From: Opitutales bacterium
Lineage (GTDB): Bacteria > Verrucomicrobiota > Verrucomicrobiia > Opitutales > T3Sed10-336
Reading direction: 5' to 3'
Assembly (NCBI GenBank): GCA_007130045.1
Contig: SLTG01000065.1
Span: 1 to 34,573, forward strand
Length of the DNA: 34,573 bases
The notes beneath the pieces are model-generated. The model was given only the letters and a program-made list of their open reading frames with translations, had not been told where the DNA came from and made no database searches. How positions within the stretch are numbered: the first letter of the stretch is position 1; every line of letters starts with the position of its first letter. The translations under genes and the position numbers were made by a program. This document shows positions 24,414 to 32,915 of the stretch, piece by piece.

Positions 24414-25261
24414 GTTGATGTTGGAGATTGATAGTCCCCACATGGCGAACCCCGGGGACCGATCCGGCGAGCGCGTTCGCGAGCGAATCCGCTCCCCATG
24501 GGACGGTAAATCTGATTCAGAATGTGCAGTCCTTCCATGAGTTCGACACCGTCGACGTACTTGGCTGCGGAAGTTGGACGCAGACCGAAAACGCGGACGA
24601 GTTCCGCGAGCCAGTCGGGAAAGCGGCTCATGAATTTCAGTTCCATGACGGTGCAGTCGCCGAATACGCTGACCGGATAATCCATCTCGGGAACGAGCCG
24701 CGCGGTCGCTTCGGGACAGCTGCGCACGTTGCGGTCGAAGGTGACCCGCACCGAATTGTCGCCTTCTCGAGGCATCCACGCTTCCCTCATGTAAGCTACG
24801 TGAACCCGGGGCCGGGCCCGCAGTTCATTAACATGGGTGCAAAACGTTTGAAGCGCGCGCAGGTGGTTCGGGTCGTTCGACGCCATTTGATTCTCCTCCG
24901 GCAACTGACCGGCGATAACAGCGTTAACGGCATTGCGATGCACCGCACCCCGTTCCTTGCTGATCGTGTTGTCGTGACGGCGCTTGATCTCGAAATAAAC
25001 CGGGGCTCCCGGGCGGTTCTCGTAAAAGCGCACGCGCAATTTGTACCGGTCCTTGTCTCCGTTGATCGTGCTTTGGTGCAGGGCAAAGTCATCCGAATCC
25101 AGGTACAGGCTGTGAACGGGGTACGAACAGTCCGGGCGGGTGGCGGCGTATTCGTCGAGCACGAGGCAGGAGCTCACGAAGCCTCTGGCGGCTGCGGCCG
25201 TACTTTCCGGAATGATGTATTTAAACTCAAAACGCTGAGACTGGAGACGATCACTATGCAT
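24410..25261 (-). CDS. VTC-domain protein (polyphosphate polymerase-like)
   Basis: A 283-residue soluble protein with the VTC tunnel fold (related to yeast Vtc4, which makes polyphosphate from ATP). Visible beta-barrel residues: RFEFKYIIPES near the start, VHSLYLDSDDFALHQSTING, YKLRVRFYEN, VYFEIKRRHDNTISKERG, VRVTFDRNVRS, TVMELKFMSRFPDWL and SAAKYVDGVEL. These contain the Lys/Arg and Glu residues lining the tunnel in the family. Start taken at ATG 25261, with GGGGAG about 15 nt upstream; a GTG at 25297 is in frame. The stop overlaps the DUF4956 start (ATGA), so the two are translationally coupled. Whether the bacterial protein synthesises polyphosphate is unproven. Confidence 0.88.
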   Translation of the reverse strand: MHSDRLQSQRFEFKYIIPESTAAAARGFVSSCLVLDEYAATRPDCSYPVHSLYLDSDDFALHQSTINGDKDRYKLRVRFYENRPGAPVYFEIKRRHDNTISKERGAVHRNAVNAVIAGQLPEENQMASNDPNHLRALQTFCTHVNELRARPRVHVAYMREAWMPREGDNSVRVTFDRNVRSCPEATARLVPEMDYPVSVFGDCTVMELKFMSRFPDWLAELVRVFGLRPTSAAKYVDGVELMEGLHILNQIYRPMGSGFARERARRIGPRGSPCGDYQSPTST

Positions 25262-25589
25262 GGAAAGGATCACTCCCCGATCATTTTCCGGATCCACTGC
25301 GAGAATTCAACATCTTTCTCGAAGGGCGCGGTGTCAAGCATTCGGGAGCGCACGGAATATCCCTTTATTCAAAGGCTTAGCTCGTCTGATTCGGGCCCCG
25401 AGGGCGCTGCCGCTTGTGCGCGAATCTTTCATTACTATAAGTTTGAGTTGAAAACGTCACCTTTTGGGGAAGAGAAATGCTTTTCAAGGGTCTAACCTAT
25501 GGACTACGGCGAAATCGATTGGCCGCTTGTTCGTTTCAGATGGTTGCGGAACCGGCGCCAGGCGGATAATTTTCGAATTCAAACATCCT
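25262..25589. other. Divergent intergenic region (328 nt)
   Basis: This separates the VTC operon (minus) from the DsbD-like gene (plus). The open frames across it read as low-quality extensions of these genes. The only candidate signal I see is the promoter-like pair at 25414-25441. No RNA gene or repeat is evident. Confidence 0.5.
25414..25441 (+). promoter_or_regulatory. Candidate promoter for the DsbD-like gene
   Basis: TTGTGC (25414-25419) and TATAAG (25436-25441) are separated by 16 bp and lie about 150 nt before ATG 25590. Both boxes match the sigma70 consensus only partly. Confidence 0.25.
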
Positions 25590-27455
25590 ATGGGTATTGG
25601 TAATCTCTTAAGAACGGTCGTGATGCTTGCTGTTGCGGGCGGCGCGGCCGGTTCGGTCGAAAAGGCTTCGGCCGTTGACCAGCACGTGCGGGCCGAACTG
25701 CTCGCTGACGCGGCGCAGGTTGCGCCGGGCGACATTCTCCAGGTCGGCGTGCGCCTTCAGATTGAAGGGGGCTGGCACATTTACGGAGAGAGCCCCGGAT
25801 TGAATGGATTGCCGACCGAGGTGGTCTGGGACCTTCCTGACGGAGTCGAGGCCGGGCCTTTGATGTATCCGGAGCCGGAACGGTTTGAATTTGAGGGAGA
25901 AACAGATTTTGGGTACTCGGGGGAGGTCATGCTGGTTTCCATATTGCGGCTTCCGGAGGAGTTGGACGAGATCCTGAATCTGGGAGCAACAGTTTCCTGG
26001 CTAGCGTGCGCGGATCTCTGCATTCCCGGCGAAGAGGAGGTCGCTCTGTCTGTTGCCGTGGGCGACGAGACCGTGATTTCAGAGGCGAACCGCGAGCTTT
26101 TTGGCGAGCGGGACGCAATTGCGGCGGCGTTTGAAGGAGAGACGGTGGACCCGGCGGCTACGCCGTTTACCGTCGGCAGGTTCGGCCTGTTTATCCTGTA
26201 CGGATTCATTGGGGGGCTCCTGCTCAACTTCATGCCGTGCGTACTTCCGGTGATCGGGGTAAAGATCATGTCAGTCGTCAAGAACGCCGGAGACAAGCCG
26301 CGGGCGGTTCTGCTGCAGGGCTGGATGTACACCGCCGGCATCGTGGTTTCCTTCTGGATTCTTGCCGCCGTGGTAATCGCGTTGCAGGCCGTCGGGCAGG
26401 CCCTTGGGCAGGGCTTCCAGTTCCAGCATCTGCCGTTCCTGGTGTTTGTGACGGCGTTGATATTCGTGCTGGCGTTGAGTATGCTCGGGGTGTTTTCCCT
26501 CGACCTCACATCGGGAGGCTATCAGAAGGCGGGCGAATTGAGCAGCCGGAAGGGATTGAGCGGAGCGTTTTTCACCGGCTTTGTCGTGACCGCGGTGGCC
26601 ACTCCGTGTACCGCCCCCTTCCTCGGTGCGGCGATGGGCTTCGCTTTTACACAACCTGCATTGGTCACGATCACGGTCTTTACGGCGGTGGGCTTCGGCC
26701 TGGCCTTCCCGTTTACAGCACTGGCCCACAAACCCGATTGGCTGCGATACCTGCCGAAACCCGGTATGTGGATGGAGTATTTCAAGCAGGCAATGGGTTT
26801 CCTCATGCTCGGGGCAGTCGTGTGGCTGATCTGGGTAATCAATCTTTCCCAGGGAGGTGATGCGGTTGTCTGGACGGTTGCTTTCCTTTTCGTTCTTGGG
26901 ATCGCGGCGTGGGTTTATGGAACGTTCGGGAATCCCGCCATGTCGCGGGTTGTCAGGCGACGTGCCCGTTGGGTGATTGTGGTTCTGCTGTTTGCCGGCG
27001 TGGTCGGCATCCTTGAAGGGCAGATGAGCTGGCGATCGGCGGTGCCGGCATCGGGCGGTCGTGCCGGGGGTGGCGATGCGGGGGAAGCCGAAATCACCTG
27101 GGTCGATTTTACGCCGGAGACGGTCGATGAACTGCTGGCGACCGACCAGCCGGTTTTCGTCAATTTCACGGCCGCCTGGTGTTTGTCCTGCAAGGTGAAC
27201 GAAAGGACTTCGATCGAGATCGCACGGACACGCGGCGTGAAAGAAGATACCGACGCCGTTTTTGTGTATGCCGACTGGACCAACCAGAACCCGGAGATTG
27301 CCGCGTTCCTTCGAAAATTTGACCGTGCGGGGGTGCCGCTGTACTTGGTTTATGGAAAGGATCGGGACAATCCGGAGATTCTGCCCGAAATTTTGACTCC
27401 GGGGATTATGGAACGGGCTCTGAACCGGGCGACGAAATCATTTCAGCAAGAATGA
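25590..27455 (+). CDS. dsbD: DsbD-family thiol:disulfide reductant transporter
   Basis: A 621-residue inner-membrane protein that carries electrons from cytoplasmic thioredoxin to periplasmic disulfides. It has a signal/anchor (about 5-29), an N-terminal periplasmic domain (about 30-190) with WHIYGESPG and the cysteine pair in WLACADLCIPGEEE, and eight membrane spans (about 198-475). The spans contain the CcdA-type motifs NFMPCVLPVIGVKIMS and VATPCTAPFLGAAMGFAF, each with the redox cysteine. A C-terminal thioredoxin domain carries AAWCLSCK (about 528-535, CxxC). ATG 25590 is chosen because it opens directly on the signal sequence; a TTG at 25464 is in frame but adds an unlikely leader. It is monocistronic, with possible partners in cytochrome c maturation or Dsb isomerisation outside the window. 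Confidence 0.95.
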   Translation: MGIGNLLRTVVMLAVAGGAAGSVEKASAVDQHVRAELLADAAQVAPGDILQVGVRLQIEGGWHIYGESPGLNGLPTEVVWDLPDGVEAGPLMYPEPERFEFEGETDFGYSGEVMLVSILRLPEELDEILNLGATVSWLACADLCIPGEEEVALSVAVGDETVISEANRELFGERDAIAAAFEGETVDPAATPFTVGRFGLFILYGFIGGLLLNFMPCVLPVIGVKIMSVVKNAGDKPRAVLLQGWMYTAGIVVSFWILAAVVIALQAVGQALGQGFQFQHLPFLVFVTALIFVLALSMLGVFSLDLTSGGYQKAGELSSRKGLSGAFFTGFVVTAVATPCTAPFLGAAMGFAFTQPALVTITVFTAVGFGLAFPFTALAHKPDWLRYLPKPGMWMEYFKQAMGFLMLGAVVWLIWVINLSQGGDAVVWTVAFLFVLGIAAWVYGTFGNPAMSRVVRRRARWVIVVLLFAGVVGILEGQMSWRSAVPASGGRAGGGDAGEAEITWVDFTPETVDELLATDQPVFVNFTAAWCLSCKVNERTSIEIARTRGVKEDTDAVFVYADWTNQNPEIAAFLRKFDRAGVPLYLVYGKDRDNPEILPEILTPGIMERALNRATKSFQQE

Positions 27456-27461
27456 ACGCGG

Positions 27462-27491
27462 CCCCCGGGCGCTCATCTGCCTGACCGGGGG
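27462..27491 (+). terminator. GC-rich stem-loop after the DsbD-like gene
   Basis: CCCCCGG (27462-27468) pairs with CCGGGGG (27485-27491) across a 16-base loop, starting 7 nt after the stop. No T-tract follows, so termination strength is doubtful. Confidence 0.35.
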
Positions 27492-27578
27492 ACGAGAGCG
27501 CGCAATTTCCAGCGTGCGTCGGTTCACTGATGAGTAAAGGCTCGTCATTTTCGCGCTTCGGTACCAAGAAAGGTTGGT

Positions 27579-28025
27579 ATGGAAATCGAGCTGAAGCCCA
27601 AAGAGTACCTTGCCTTGCTTAAGGCAACCTACCTCGCGGATTGGCTTGCCAATGCCCATGCCGCCAGTTCGGCACACGAAGACAGGGAAATCGTCCGGAT
27701 CTGCCGTAAGATATATTCTCTCGCCGATTCATTTGGCTTCGGGGAACTCGCACCTTACGACTCCCGCCACAACGATTACATACCGGGCCGGGACCTTGTG
27801 GAGGAAATGGATTCAGCGTACATCGCCGATCATGTCGACCGTGTGTTTTGGCGTGAACTCGGGGCGCGTCTGACCGACCGGGTTATGGACGAGAAGTTTG
27901 GGGCCGAGATGGACGGTTGGAGCGACAGTGTGTACCGGAAACGTCGGGAGCATATCGAAAAAAGGGTGGAAAAGGAACTTCGGGAAAACGGACTGAAAAA
28001 CCTTTTCCTGCTCGGCGATTTCTGA
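27579..28025 (+). CDS. Hypothetical soluble protein (148 aa)
   Basis: A 148-residue, mostly helical, charged cytoplasmic protein. It opens with MEIELKPKEYLALLKATYLA and DWLANAHAAS, contains IVRICRKIYSLADSFGFGE and HVDRVFWRELGARLTDRVMD, and ends in a basic coiled helix (RKRREHIEKRVEKELRENG). A good SD-like AAGAAAGG lies 8-15 nt before ATG 27579. It is probably a real conserved gene, but I do not recognise a family and propose no function. It stands 123 nt after the DsbD-like gene on the same strand. Confidence 0.78.
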   Translation: MEIELKPKEYLALLKATYLADWLANAHAASSAHEDREIVRICRKIYSLADSFGFGELAPYDSRHNDYIPGRDLVEEMDSAYIADHVDRVFWRELGARLTDRVMDEKFGAEMDGWSDSVYRKRREHIEKRVEKELRENGLKNLFLLGDF

Positions 28026-28447
28026 AATGCCCGCCGGATTTTCATCCAGCGCGCCCGGCATTGCGGGGGCGGGTCGTATGTCGGCATGGATCACCCGGTG
28101 CCCGTCCGCGTCCGCTCACAGAGGGCTCCAGGGATTGACCCCCGGGAAAGAACGCCTCACCCTGTCGATATGCGCGGCATATACACCCTTCGGCGAACAC
28201 CCGGCACTATAGAAGATCTCGACGTGACCGATCCGCTCGCTCTTTGGGCCGACATCAATCCTTTCAATGTCGTTCGGACCCAACGGATGCCCGTACTGCG
28301 GTGGACTCGCCGTATTCGGACGATAACATGGGCTGGCCGGGAAGTCGGCCGCAGGGTCCAACGCCCGCTGCGGCGGGCCGGAATACGTCACTCAGGAAGC
28401 CGGAATGAACACTGAGGCCCCGCACGGGTAAGAGCCTGTTCACGCGC
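28026..28447. other. Intergenic region (422 nt), possible orphan ORF
   Basis: No recognised gene lies here. Several short frames are open on both strands. The most protein-like is minus strand 28391-28116 (GTG start, 91 aa), containing YGHPLGPNDIERIDVGPKSE and VEIFYSAGCSPKGVYAAHID. It has no SD or known relatives, and could be a gene remnant. The promoter of the MFS gene must also lie here. Confidence 0.4.
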
Positions 28448-29734
28448 ATGACAGCCATAACGCAAAATCTCAGGTATCTCTTCCGCACCCTGGCCTACAG
28501 GAACTACCGCCTCTTTTTCCTCGGCCAGATCGTCGCTTTAACCGGAACCTGGATGACCCTCGCCGCCATGGGATGGCTGGTATTCCGACTGACCGAGGAT
28601 CCCTTTAAACTGGGGCTGATCGGTTTCTTCATGCATGCGCCCACCTTTATCCTCGCTCCTCTCGGAGGGGCGTTGACCGACCGGCTCGACCGGCGTCGCC
28701 TCATCGTCTACACGCAGATCCTCAATCTGGGCATCATGGTGATCCTGGCCGGAGTGACCCTCTTCGGATTCGTCCAGATCTGGCACATCCTGCTCGCCTG
28801 CACTCTCCTCGGCGTGGTCAAAGGCTTCGAAATGCCTGCCCGCCAGGCCCTGGTCGTCGATATCGTCGACGACCGGTCCAAACTGTCCAACGCTATCGCC
28901 CTGAACTCATCCATTTTTCATGCTGCTCGTCTCGCCGGCCCGATGATCGCAGGAGGGCTGATCATTCCCCTGTTCGGCAATGCGGGGGAGGGGGTGTGCT
29001 TTCTTATTCACGGACTGAGCTACCTGGTCTCAATCGCCTTCCTCCTCGCCCTGCAGATGAAACGACACCAGTACAAAGCCTCCGGGAAGAACATTTTCGC
29101 TGAAATGCGCGAGGGCTTTGCCTACGCCTTTGGCTTCCCCCCCGTTCGCACTCTTCTCCTTCTCATGGGGGTGCTCGCCCTCTTCGGAATGCCCTACGGC
29201 ACGCTTCTCCCCGTCTTTGCAGCGCAGATCCTCGACGGGGGATCCCGCACCTACGGGCTACTCCTTTCCGCCGGAGGCATCGGCGCGGTGTTCAGCGCCA
29301 TCTATCTTGCCTCGCGCCCGAGTGCGCTGGGACTCGGACGCATCATCGCGCTGAGCCAGCTTCTCTTCAGCATCATGCTCGCCAGCTTCGCCTTCTCGAC
29401 CCATCTATGGCTCTCCGCTTTCCTCCTGGTCCTCACGGGCGGAACCAGTCTAACCGCGATGGTCGGCACCAATACCATCCTCCAGACCCTCGTCGATGAC
29501 GAAAGGCGGGGCCGGCTCATGAGCCTGATGGGGATGACCTTCATGGGCGCCTTGCCCGTGGGTGCCATCCTCTTCGGCAAGGCGGCCAGCTTCATCGGCG
29601 CCCCGATCACTCTCCTCCTCGGAGCCACTGTCTGCGGTGCCGCCGGTCTCGTTTTTGCTTGGAGACTGCCCGCCCTTCGCCGCATTGCCCGCCCTATTTA
29701 CATTGAACGCGGCCTCCTCCCGCAAAAACCGTAA
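28448..29734 (+). CDS. MFS exporter (EntS/MFS_3-like)
   Basis: A 428-residue 12-span major-facilitator permease. The N-terminal signature FRTLAYRNYRLFFLGQIVAL and TGTWMTLAAMGWLVFRLT, the loop GGALTDRLDRRRLIVYTQ between spans 2 and 3, and EMPARQALVVDIVDD with LSNAIALNSSIFHAARLAGP are characteristic of the MFS_3/EntS-like group, members of which export siderophores, drugs or other small molecules. The C-terminal half retains ERRGRLMSLMGMTFMGALP. No substrate can be inferred because neither a regulator nor a biosynthetic gene is nearby. Start ATG 28448 gives a normal length. Confidence 0.92.
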   Translation: MTAITQNLRYLFRTLAYRNYRLFFLGQIVALTGTWMTLAAMGWLVFRLTEDPFKLGLIGFFMHAPTFILAPLGGALTDRLDRRRLIVYTQILNLGIMVILAGVTLFGFVQIWHILLACTLLGVVKGFEMPARQALVVDIVDDRSKLSNAIALNSSIFHAARLAGPMIAGGLIIPLFGNAGEGVCFLIHGLSYLVSIAFLLALQMKRHQYKASGKNIFAEMREGFAYAFGFPPVRTLLLLMGVLALFGMPYGTLLPVFAAQILDGGSRTYGLLLSAGGIGAVFSAIYLASRPSALGLGRIIALSQLLFSIMLASFAFSTHLWLSAFLLVLTGGTSLTAMVGTNTILQTLVDDERRGRLMSLMGMTFMGALPVGAILFGKAASFIGAPITLLLGATVCGAAGLVFAWRLPALRRIARPIYIERGLLPQKP

Positions 29735-30112
29735 CCGCCACCGTCTACCATCGCCACTCGGGTGCGGGCGAGAAGTAATTTCTTCTCGTGACCGCATACG
29801 TGCACCAGGAACAAACCGGCCAGGCGAATCTCTTCGTCCAGGTTCGATCCTGAACCGACCGTATACGTTTCCCCTAAACGATCTGCCGTCGATTCAATCC
29901 TTCCTGTACCTTCCCGTGGCACTTGCACCCCTCGCGAAATAATCTCGTATCCCCACAGCGCCCACGATCCGGTCCATGGCGCTGTGTGACCCGGTGTTCG
30001 TTTCAGTCAAATCGCAATTCTATTTGCGCGCCTATCTCGCATGCCCAATGTTTGTCTCTCACAGTTCCAGGAGGAATTCGCGGATTTCGACCGGCCAATC
30101 TTCGAACCAGAA
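29735..30112. other. Intergenic region with two inverted repeats (378 nt)
   Basis: No gene is convincing. CGAGAAG (29769-29775) pairs with CTTCTCG (29782-29788), shortly after the MFS gene stop. A better 9-bp inverted repeat lies at 29954-29986. The last 72 nt would be coding if the next gene starts at ATG 30041 instead of 30113. Confidence 0.5.
29954..29986. promoter_or_regulatory. 9-bp inverted repeat upstream of the G1P-dehydrogenase-like gene
   Basis: CACAGCGCC (29954-29962) is the exact reverse complement of GGCGCTGTG (29978-29986), with a 15-nt spacer. It may be a regulator site or an mRNA leader hairpin for the gene starting at 30041 or 30113. It has no T-tract. Confidence 0.35.
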
Positions 30113-31162
30113 ATGACACGCACGCAAATCCATATACCTACCCTGGTCCGTATCAAGGAGGGTGCCGTCGACCGTGTTGGGGTCTATGCCCGCCGCAATG
30201 GGTTTTCCCATGTTGTCGTCCTGCACAGTGAAGGCCTCCCGCCGAACCTCCTGGAGCGCCTGCACGAGGGGCTCAAAGCTGAGGACGTATCCGTTATGCA
30301 CAGTTGGCCGGTACAGGAAGCTTGCTTTGAGCAGGCCCGGAAGATTTTTCCGGGGATTCCTGCCAGAACCCGTGCCATCGTGGGATTCGGCGGCGGAAAG
30401 GCTCTGGATGTTGCCAAATATATTGCCTTCCTGACCGGCGTCCCCTGCATCTCGGTACCAACATCGCTTTCGAACGATGGCATTTGCAGTCCTCAATCCA
30501 GCCTGACTCTCGACGGACGTCGCAAATCCCTGCCCTCCGCCATGCCCTTCGGTATCGTGATCGACACCAAAGTGTGCCTCGCCGCACCCGAGGTACTATG
30601 GCTTTCGGGCATTGGCGATCTCGTTGCCAAGCTTACTGCCATCTTCGACTGGAAACTTGCGTTTCACGCATCGGGCACACCGATTGATGACTTCGCGGCG
30701 CTCCTCTCCGACGCCACCGTATTTCAGTTTATCGCCCGCCCGAATCACGATCTCCAAGGTATGCGATTCCTTGGAACAGCGCTTATGCTTAACGGAATCG
30801 CCATGGGGGTTTGCGGTTCATCGCGCCCGGCCAGCGGCAGCGAGCACTTGATATCGCACGCCCTCGACGCCTTGGGCGGCACACCCCTCCTCCACGGCCT
30901 GCAGGTCGGCGTCGCCACCTATTTGGTCAGTTTGTTGCAGAAACAATCCTCGGAGACCATCGCCACGCTGTTTCAAAAAACCGGCTTCTGGCGGGTCGTC
31001 GAGTCCAACCCCTTCCACCGTGCCGACTGGCTCGAAGCGATTCGCCGCGCCCCGAGGATCAAAGAGGATTTTTACACCGTTCTGTCCTCGCGCGACTGTC
31101 TTCCGGAGGCCGAAGAATATCTCCGCAACGATCCCTTCCTCCGAAAATGTGTGGTGGAATAG
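30113..31162 (+). CDS. Glycerol-1-phosphate dehydrogenase-like protein (Fe-ADH superfamily)
   Basis: A 349-residue cytoplasmic NAD(P)-dependent dehydrogenase of the group containing archaeal G1P dehydrogenase and bacterial EgsA/AraM, which reduce dihydroxyacetone phosphate to sn-glycerol-1-phosphate. Seen: nucleotide loop VGFGGGKALDVAKY (about 90-103), VPTSLSNDGICSPQSSL (115-131), and the metal ligands Asp169 (SGIGDLVAK), His245 (SGSEHLISHALD) and His261 (LLHGLQVG). I prefer ATG 30113 (MTRTQIHIPTLVRIKEG), where family alignment begins; ATG 30041 would add 24 residues. No GGGP synthase or ether-lipid gene is in view, so the product's fate is open. Related dehydrogenases acting on other cyclic or phosphorylated polyols cannot be excluded. 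Confidence 0.83.
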   Translation: MTRTQIHIPTLVRIKEGAVDRVGVYARRNGFSHVVVLHSEGLPPNLLERLHEGLKAEDVSVMHSWPVQEACFEQARKIFPGIPARTRAIVGFGGGKALDVAKYIAFLTGVPCISVPTSLSNDGICSPQSSLTLDGRRKSLPSAMPFGIVIDTKVCLAAPEVLWLSGIGDLVAKLTAIFDWKLAFHASGTPIDDFAALLSDATVFQFIARPNHDLQGMRFLGTALMLNGIAMGVCGSSRPASGSEHLISHALDALGGTPLLHGLQVGVATYLVSLLQKQSSETIATLFQKTGFWRVVESNPFHRADWLEAIRRAPRIKEDFYTVLSSRDCLPEAEEYLRNDPFLRKCVVE

Positions 31163-31570
31163 CCTATGAGGCATCATACAAATAAATCCTCCTGCTCAAT
31201 ATCTCCGCCGGTTGAATCGAATCGGACCGACGGCGCACGCCCCACGGCCGCGAAACCAAACACTCCGGACGCCGGGAAACGGGCTTCCTCTCTGCCCGCG
31301 CGCCCGTTCGGCTGGAATCTTCCGATTAAAGGATTCTCATTTGGTATTAATGGCAGCCCGTCCGACGAGGCAAGCCCCGGATTATGCGAACACGAAGCGA
31401 CGACCTCCGGTTTTTCCACGGGAGAAAGCTCATTCAACAAGAGAAATTCGCTTTTGGGTGTTCACAGCCATGAAGTCAATGCGAAGCTGTTGGAACGGTG
31501 TTGGGAATCGGACTGGAACGAGGACTCTGCAGGGGGTTGGCGGATTCGCAAATAGTTTTGACTGCCAAGA
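31163..31570. other. Intergenic region (408 nt) without a convincing gene
   Basis: Open frames occur on both strands (for example plus 31166-31555, 129 aa), but their compositions are Ser/Pro/Arg-biased, they lack SD sequences and I recognise nothing. It may carry the 3' flank of the tRNA transcript and decayed sequence. Confidence 0.4.
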
Positions 31571-31657
31571 TGGTGCCCGGAGCCGGGGTCGAACCGGCAC
31601 TCCCTTGCGGGAACCAGATTTTGAGTCTGGCGCGTCTGCCAATTCCGCCATCCGGGC
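31571..31657 (-). tRNA. tRNA-Leu (anticodon CAA)
   Basis: Read on the minus strand: acceptor GCCCGGA pairs with TCCGGGC, followed by discriminator A and an encoded CCA. The anticodon arm is CCAGA, loop CTCAAAA, TCTGG, giving anticodon CAA, which reads UUG. A long variable arm (TTCCCGCAAGGGAG region) marks a class II tRNA, and the T arm contains GGTTCGACCCC. Length is 87 nt including CCA. Confidence 0.97.
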
Positions 31658-31968
31658 CAATCTGTTGATTGAAGGAATCAAATTGCTCCGATTCCCGCGC
31701 CAAAGTCAACCCAAACATGGAAAAGGGTTTTCGAAGGTTTCGCCCGCTGTGCGCGGCCGATTCCCGCCGCTCACGGAAACTGCGTGCATCAAGAACGCCG
31801 TACCCTGCGGACGCAGTGCTCGCCCGCCGGCCTGCGGGAAACCCCTTGGCGCAGGCCGGGGCACGCTGGAAGCGCACGCTGCTTCAGTGTAACGTCCTGG
31901 TTTCCTCTTAGCGTTCTTTCGCCCTTTCCGCTTGTCAGCGTCCGGCGAAAGGGGTTTAGACATCAGGG
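31658..31968. other. Intergenic region (311 nt) between tRNA and rsmE
   Basis: This should hold the minus-strand promoter of the tRNA and the plus-strand promoter of rsmE. I see no coding frame with natural composition and no clear hairpin or repeat. Confidence 0.4.
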
Positions 31969-32757
31969 ATGGGGGACTATCGCTGTTTTGTTGGTTTTGA
32001 CGAGGTGGAGGGAGCACGTGTTCGTCTCTCTCCGCCAGAGTCGCATCACCTGGTGAGTGTAAACCGGGCGCGGCGAGGAGATCCGGTTACGGCGTTTGAC
32101 GGGCGAGGAACTGAGTTTGATTGTATACTGGAGGATGCGAACGGGCGAACGGCGGTACTGCGGGTCCGGGCGAGCCGGAGCTGCCGTCCGCTTCCCTACG
32201 CCGTGACCCTCGCCCAGGCGCTGCCCAAGGGCAAAACTTTCGATGCGATCGTCCGGCAGGCGACGCAGATCGGGGCGATGCGGATCGCGCCGTTGCTGAC
32301 CGAGCGAACGGAAGTCCGGTTGGACCCGAAACGGCGGGATCACAAGGACGAAAAATGGCATGCTGCGGCCGTGGAGGCCGCCAAACAGTCGGGGAATCCC
32401 TTCATTCCGGAAATTACGCCTGTCGAATCGCTTGCGTCGTTTTTGGAGAATCGTGAACCCTACGATCTGAAGCTCCTGGCCGGACTCGTTCCGCAGGCGC
32501 GTCCCCTGTGCGAATATCTGCCGGACGCCGTGCGCGGCACTCCGGAAGCCCCCTGTCGGGTTGCGTGGCTCGTGGGCCCGGAGGGGGATTTTTCCCCCGA
32601 AGAGGTGGAGGCGGCGCTGGCGCACGGATTTCAGCCCGTGACACTCGGCCCCTGCGTGCTCCGAGTGGAAACCGCCGCGCTGGTCGCGTTGAGCATCTCC
32701 GGGTACGAACTGGGGCGCCGGTTGGGGGAGGAGGGAAGGGAGAAAGAGGAATCATGA
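31969..32757 (+). CDS. rsmE: 16S rRNA (uracil(1498)-N3)-methyltransferase
   Basis: RsmE methylates N3 of U1498 in 16S rRNA using SAM. The 262-residue protein has the N-terminal PUA-like domain (SPPESHHLVSVNRARRGDPV, about 22-41, then FDGRGTEFDC) and the SPOUT trefoil-knot methyltransferase domain: VTLAQALPKGKTFDAIVRQA (about 79-98), QIGAMRIAPLLTERTEV, AAVEAAKQSGNPFIPEI, the SAM-knot WLVGPEGDFSPEEVEAAL (about 202-219) and LGPCVLRVETAAL. The usual GPEGG is GPEGD here, a variant also tolerated in the family. Length is typical. The PhoH-like gene follows 158 nt downstream. Opposite-strand tRNA-Leu lies 311 nt upstream. Confidence 0.95.
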   Translation: MGDYRCFVGFDEVEGARVRLSPPESHHLVSVNRARRGDPVTAFDGRGTEFDCILEDANGRTAVLRVRASRSCRPLPYAVTLAQALPKGKTFDAIVRQATQIGAMRIAPLLTERTEVRLDPKRRDHKDEKWHAAAVEAAKQSGNPFIPEITPVESLASFLENREPYDLKLLAGLVPQARPLCEYLPDAVRGTPEAPCRVAWLVGPEGDFSPEEVEAALAHGFQPVTLGPCVLRVETAALVALSISGYELGRRLGEEGREKEES

Positions 32758-32915
32758 GTCACGAAGAAAGAGGAGGGCAGGGGGAGGAGGCTCCCGGCAA
32801 AACTTTCCAGATTTTGACTTTATGAACGCCTATGAATCCTGTACTAATAGGGAGTCAAAACACTCGCGGGCTTAAGGTCCGCTGTACAGTTGAATTCGGC
32901 CCAAACCGTTCTTTA

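Noticed and set aside
31166-31555. 129-codon plus-strand frame after the dehydrogenase gene
   Set aside because: Ser/Pro-biased composition, no SD, no recognised domain, and an equally open antisense frame. Not strong enough to call a gene.
31430-31877. Open frames across the tRNA-Leu locus on both strands
   Set aside because: They read through the tRNA and give the familiar false peptides of tRNA genes (for example RSRGRTGTPLREP). The tRNA structure explains the sequence.
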